From: Aphelocoma coerulescens
Lineage: Eukaryota; Chordata; Aves; Passeriformes; Corvidae
Length of the DNA stretch: 64,000 nucleotides
Assembly: GCF_041296385.1 (NCBI RefSeq)
Contig: NW_027183514.1
Span: forward strand, 332,135 to 396,134
Reading direction: 5' to 3'
The notes beneath the pieces are model-generated. The model ran no database searches and was not told the DNA's origin. It saw nothing but the letters and a program-made list of their open reading frames with translations. The translations under genes were made by a program, and so were the position numbers. Positions 63,690 to 64,000 of this stretch are shown here, one piece after another. Each line of letters begins with the position of its first letter. Position 1 is the stretch's first letter.

Positions 63690-64000
63690 AGGCCGTTTTT
63701 ACAGGAGCTCCGAAAGAGGCAAAAAAAGACAAACGAGCTCCACAGCGAATTCCTGAAAGAAAAATCCAGCAATGGCCAGGAGGCTCCTGTGGCTCCTTCC
63801 TGAAAATCAGGGCTATGGGGAACAGGGTGCAGGGTGTCCCAGGACACAGAGCTGGACACTGATCCCTCCTGGATCTCCTTGGCACCCCTGTCCCAGGCAA
63901 GGATGGTCCTGAATATCCTCCTGGAGCTGTCCCAGGAAAGTCCCTGCTCCCTGGTGCGGGATGGGAGGGGTAGAGGTGGTCCTCTCACACTCATCCCACT

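Larger units (their letters stand above)
55580..64000. repeat. Tandem repeat unit E (partial, 8,421 bp)
   Basis: Fifth period, cut by the end of the window after the GC-rich island. It holds kinase exon 7 of the gene starting at 52357, the LTR candidate and a complete DHCR7 pseudogene. Its GC-box tract has five GCCCC repeats like unit A, although elsewhere it groups with unit D. Confidence 0.97.

Noticed and set aside
1..64000. CRISPR array or other prokaryotic repeat system
   Set aside because: The repeat is a 13.9 kb unit with spliced vertebrate genes; there are no short direct repeats with unique spacers.

Overview
This is vertebrate nuclear DNA, most likely from a bird and probably a songbird. 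Genes are split by GT/AG introns, CR1-type LINE sequence is present, and the kinase gene belongs to the PIM family. A lineage-specific expansion of PIM1-like kinases has been described in zebra finch. There are no prokaryotic features, CRISPR arrays or operons.

The whole window is a head-to-tail tandem array of one ~13.9 kb unit. Using the arbitrary boundary at base 1 (inside the last intron of the kinase gene), the units are A 1-13894, B 13895-27794, C 27795-41689, D 41690-55579 and E 55580-64000 (about 60 % of a unit, cut by the window end). The edges of the array are not in the window. Units differ by scattered single bases. Their length differences are fully explained by four simple-sequence tracts plus one 6-base insertion.

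Layout of one unit (unit A numbering): last exon and poly(A) signal of a PIM-like kinase gene (103-275, + strand); an unidentified stretch; a candidate solo LTR (about 1133-1538); a multi-exon DHCR7 (7-dehydrocholesterol reductase) pseudogene on the - strand (7172 down to 1553); a GC-rich CpG-island-like block with Sp1-type GC boxes (about 7500-8110); an unidentified GC-rich stretch; a CR1 LINE fragment split by a ~480 bp insertion (8890-9955); a stretch with a small hydrophobic reading frame; a candidate CRE-type promoter (about 10560-10640); and exons 1-6 of the next kinase gene (10673-13669), whose exon 7 lies in the next unit.

Four complete kinase genes (10673-14100, 24573-28000, 38467-41895, 52357-55785) and one last exon (103-206) are present. 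In every complete copy the seven exons join in phase to 677 codons with intact ATP-binding and catalytic motifs. The predicted N-terminus is unusual for a PIM kinase: a hydrophobic, membrane-anchor-like segment followed by a strongly basic stretch. The DHCR7 copies all carry the same frame-disrupting indels, so the gene was broken before the unit was amplified. The array therefore looks like an amplification of the kinase with DHCR7 as a dead passenger. Variants shared in conflicting combinations between units point to ongoing exchange (unequal crossing-over or gene conversion) within the array.
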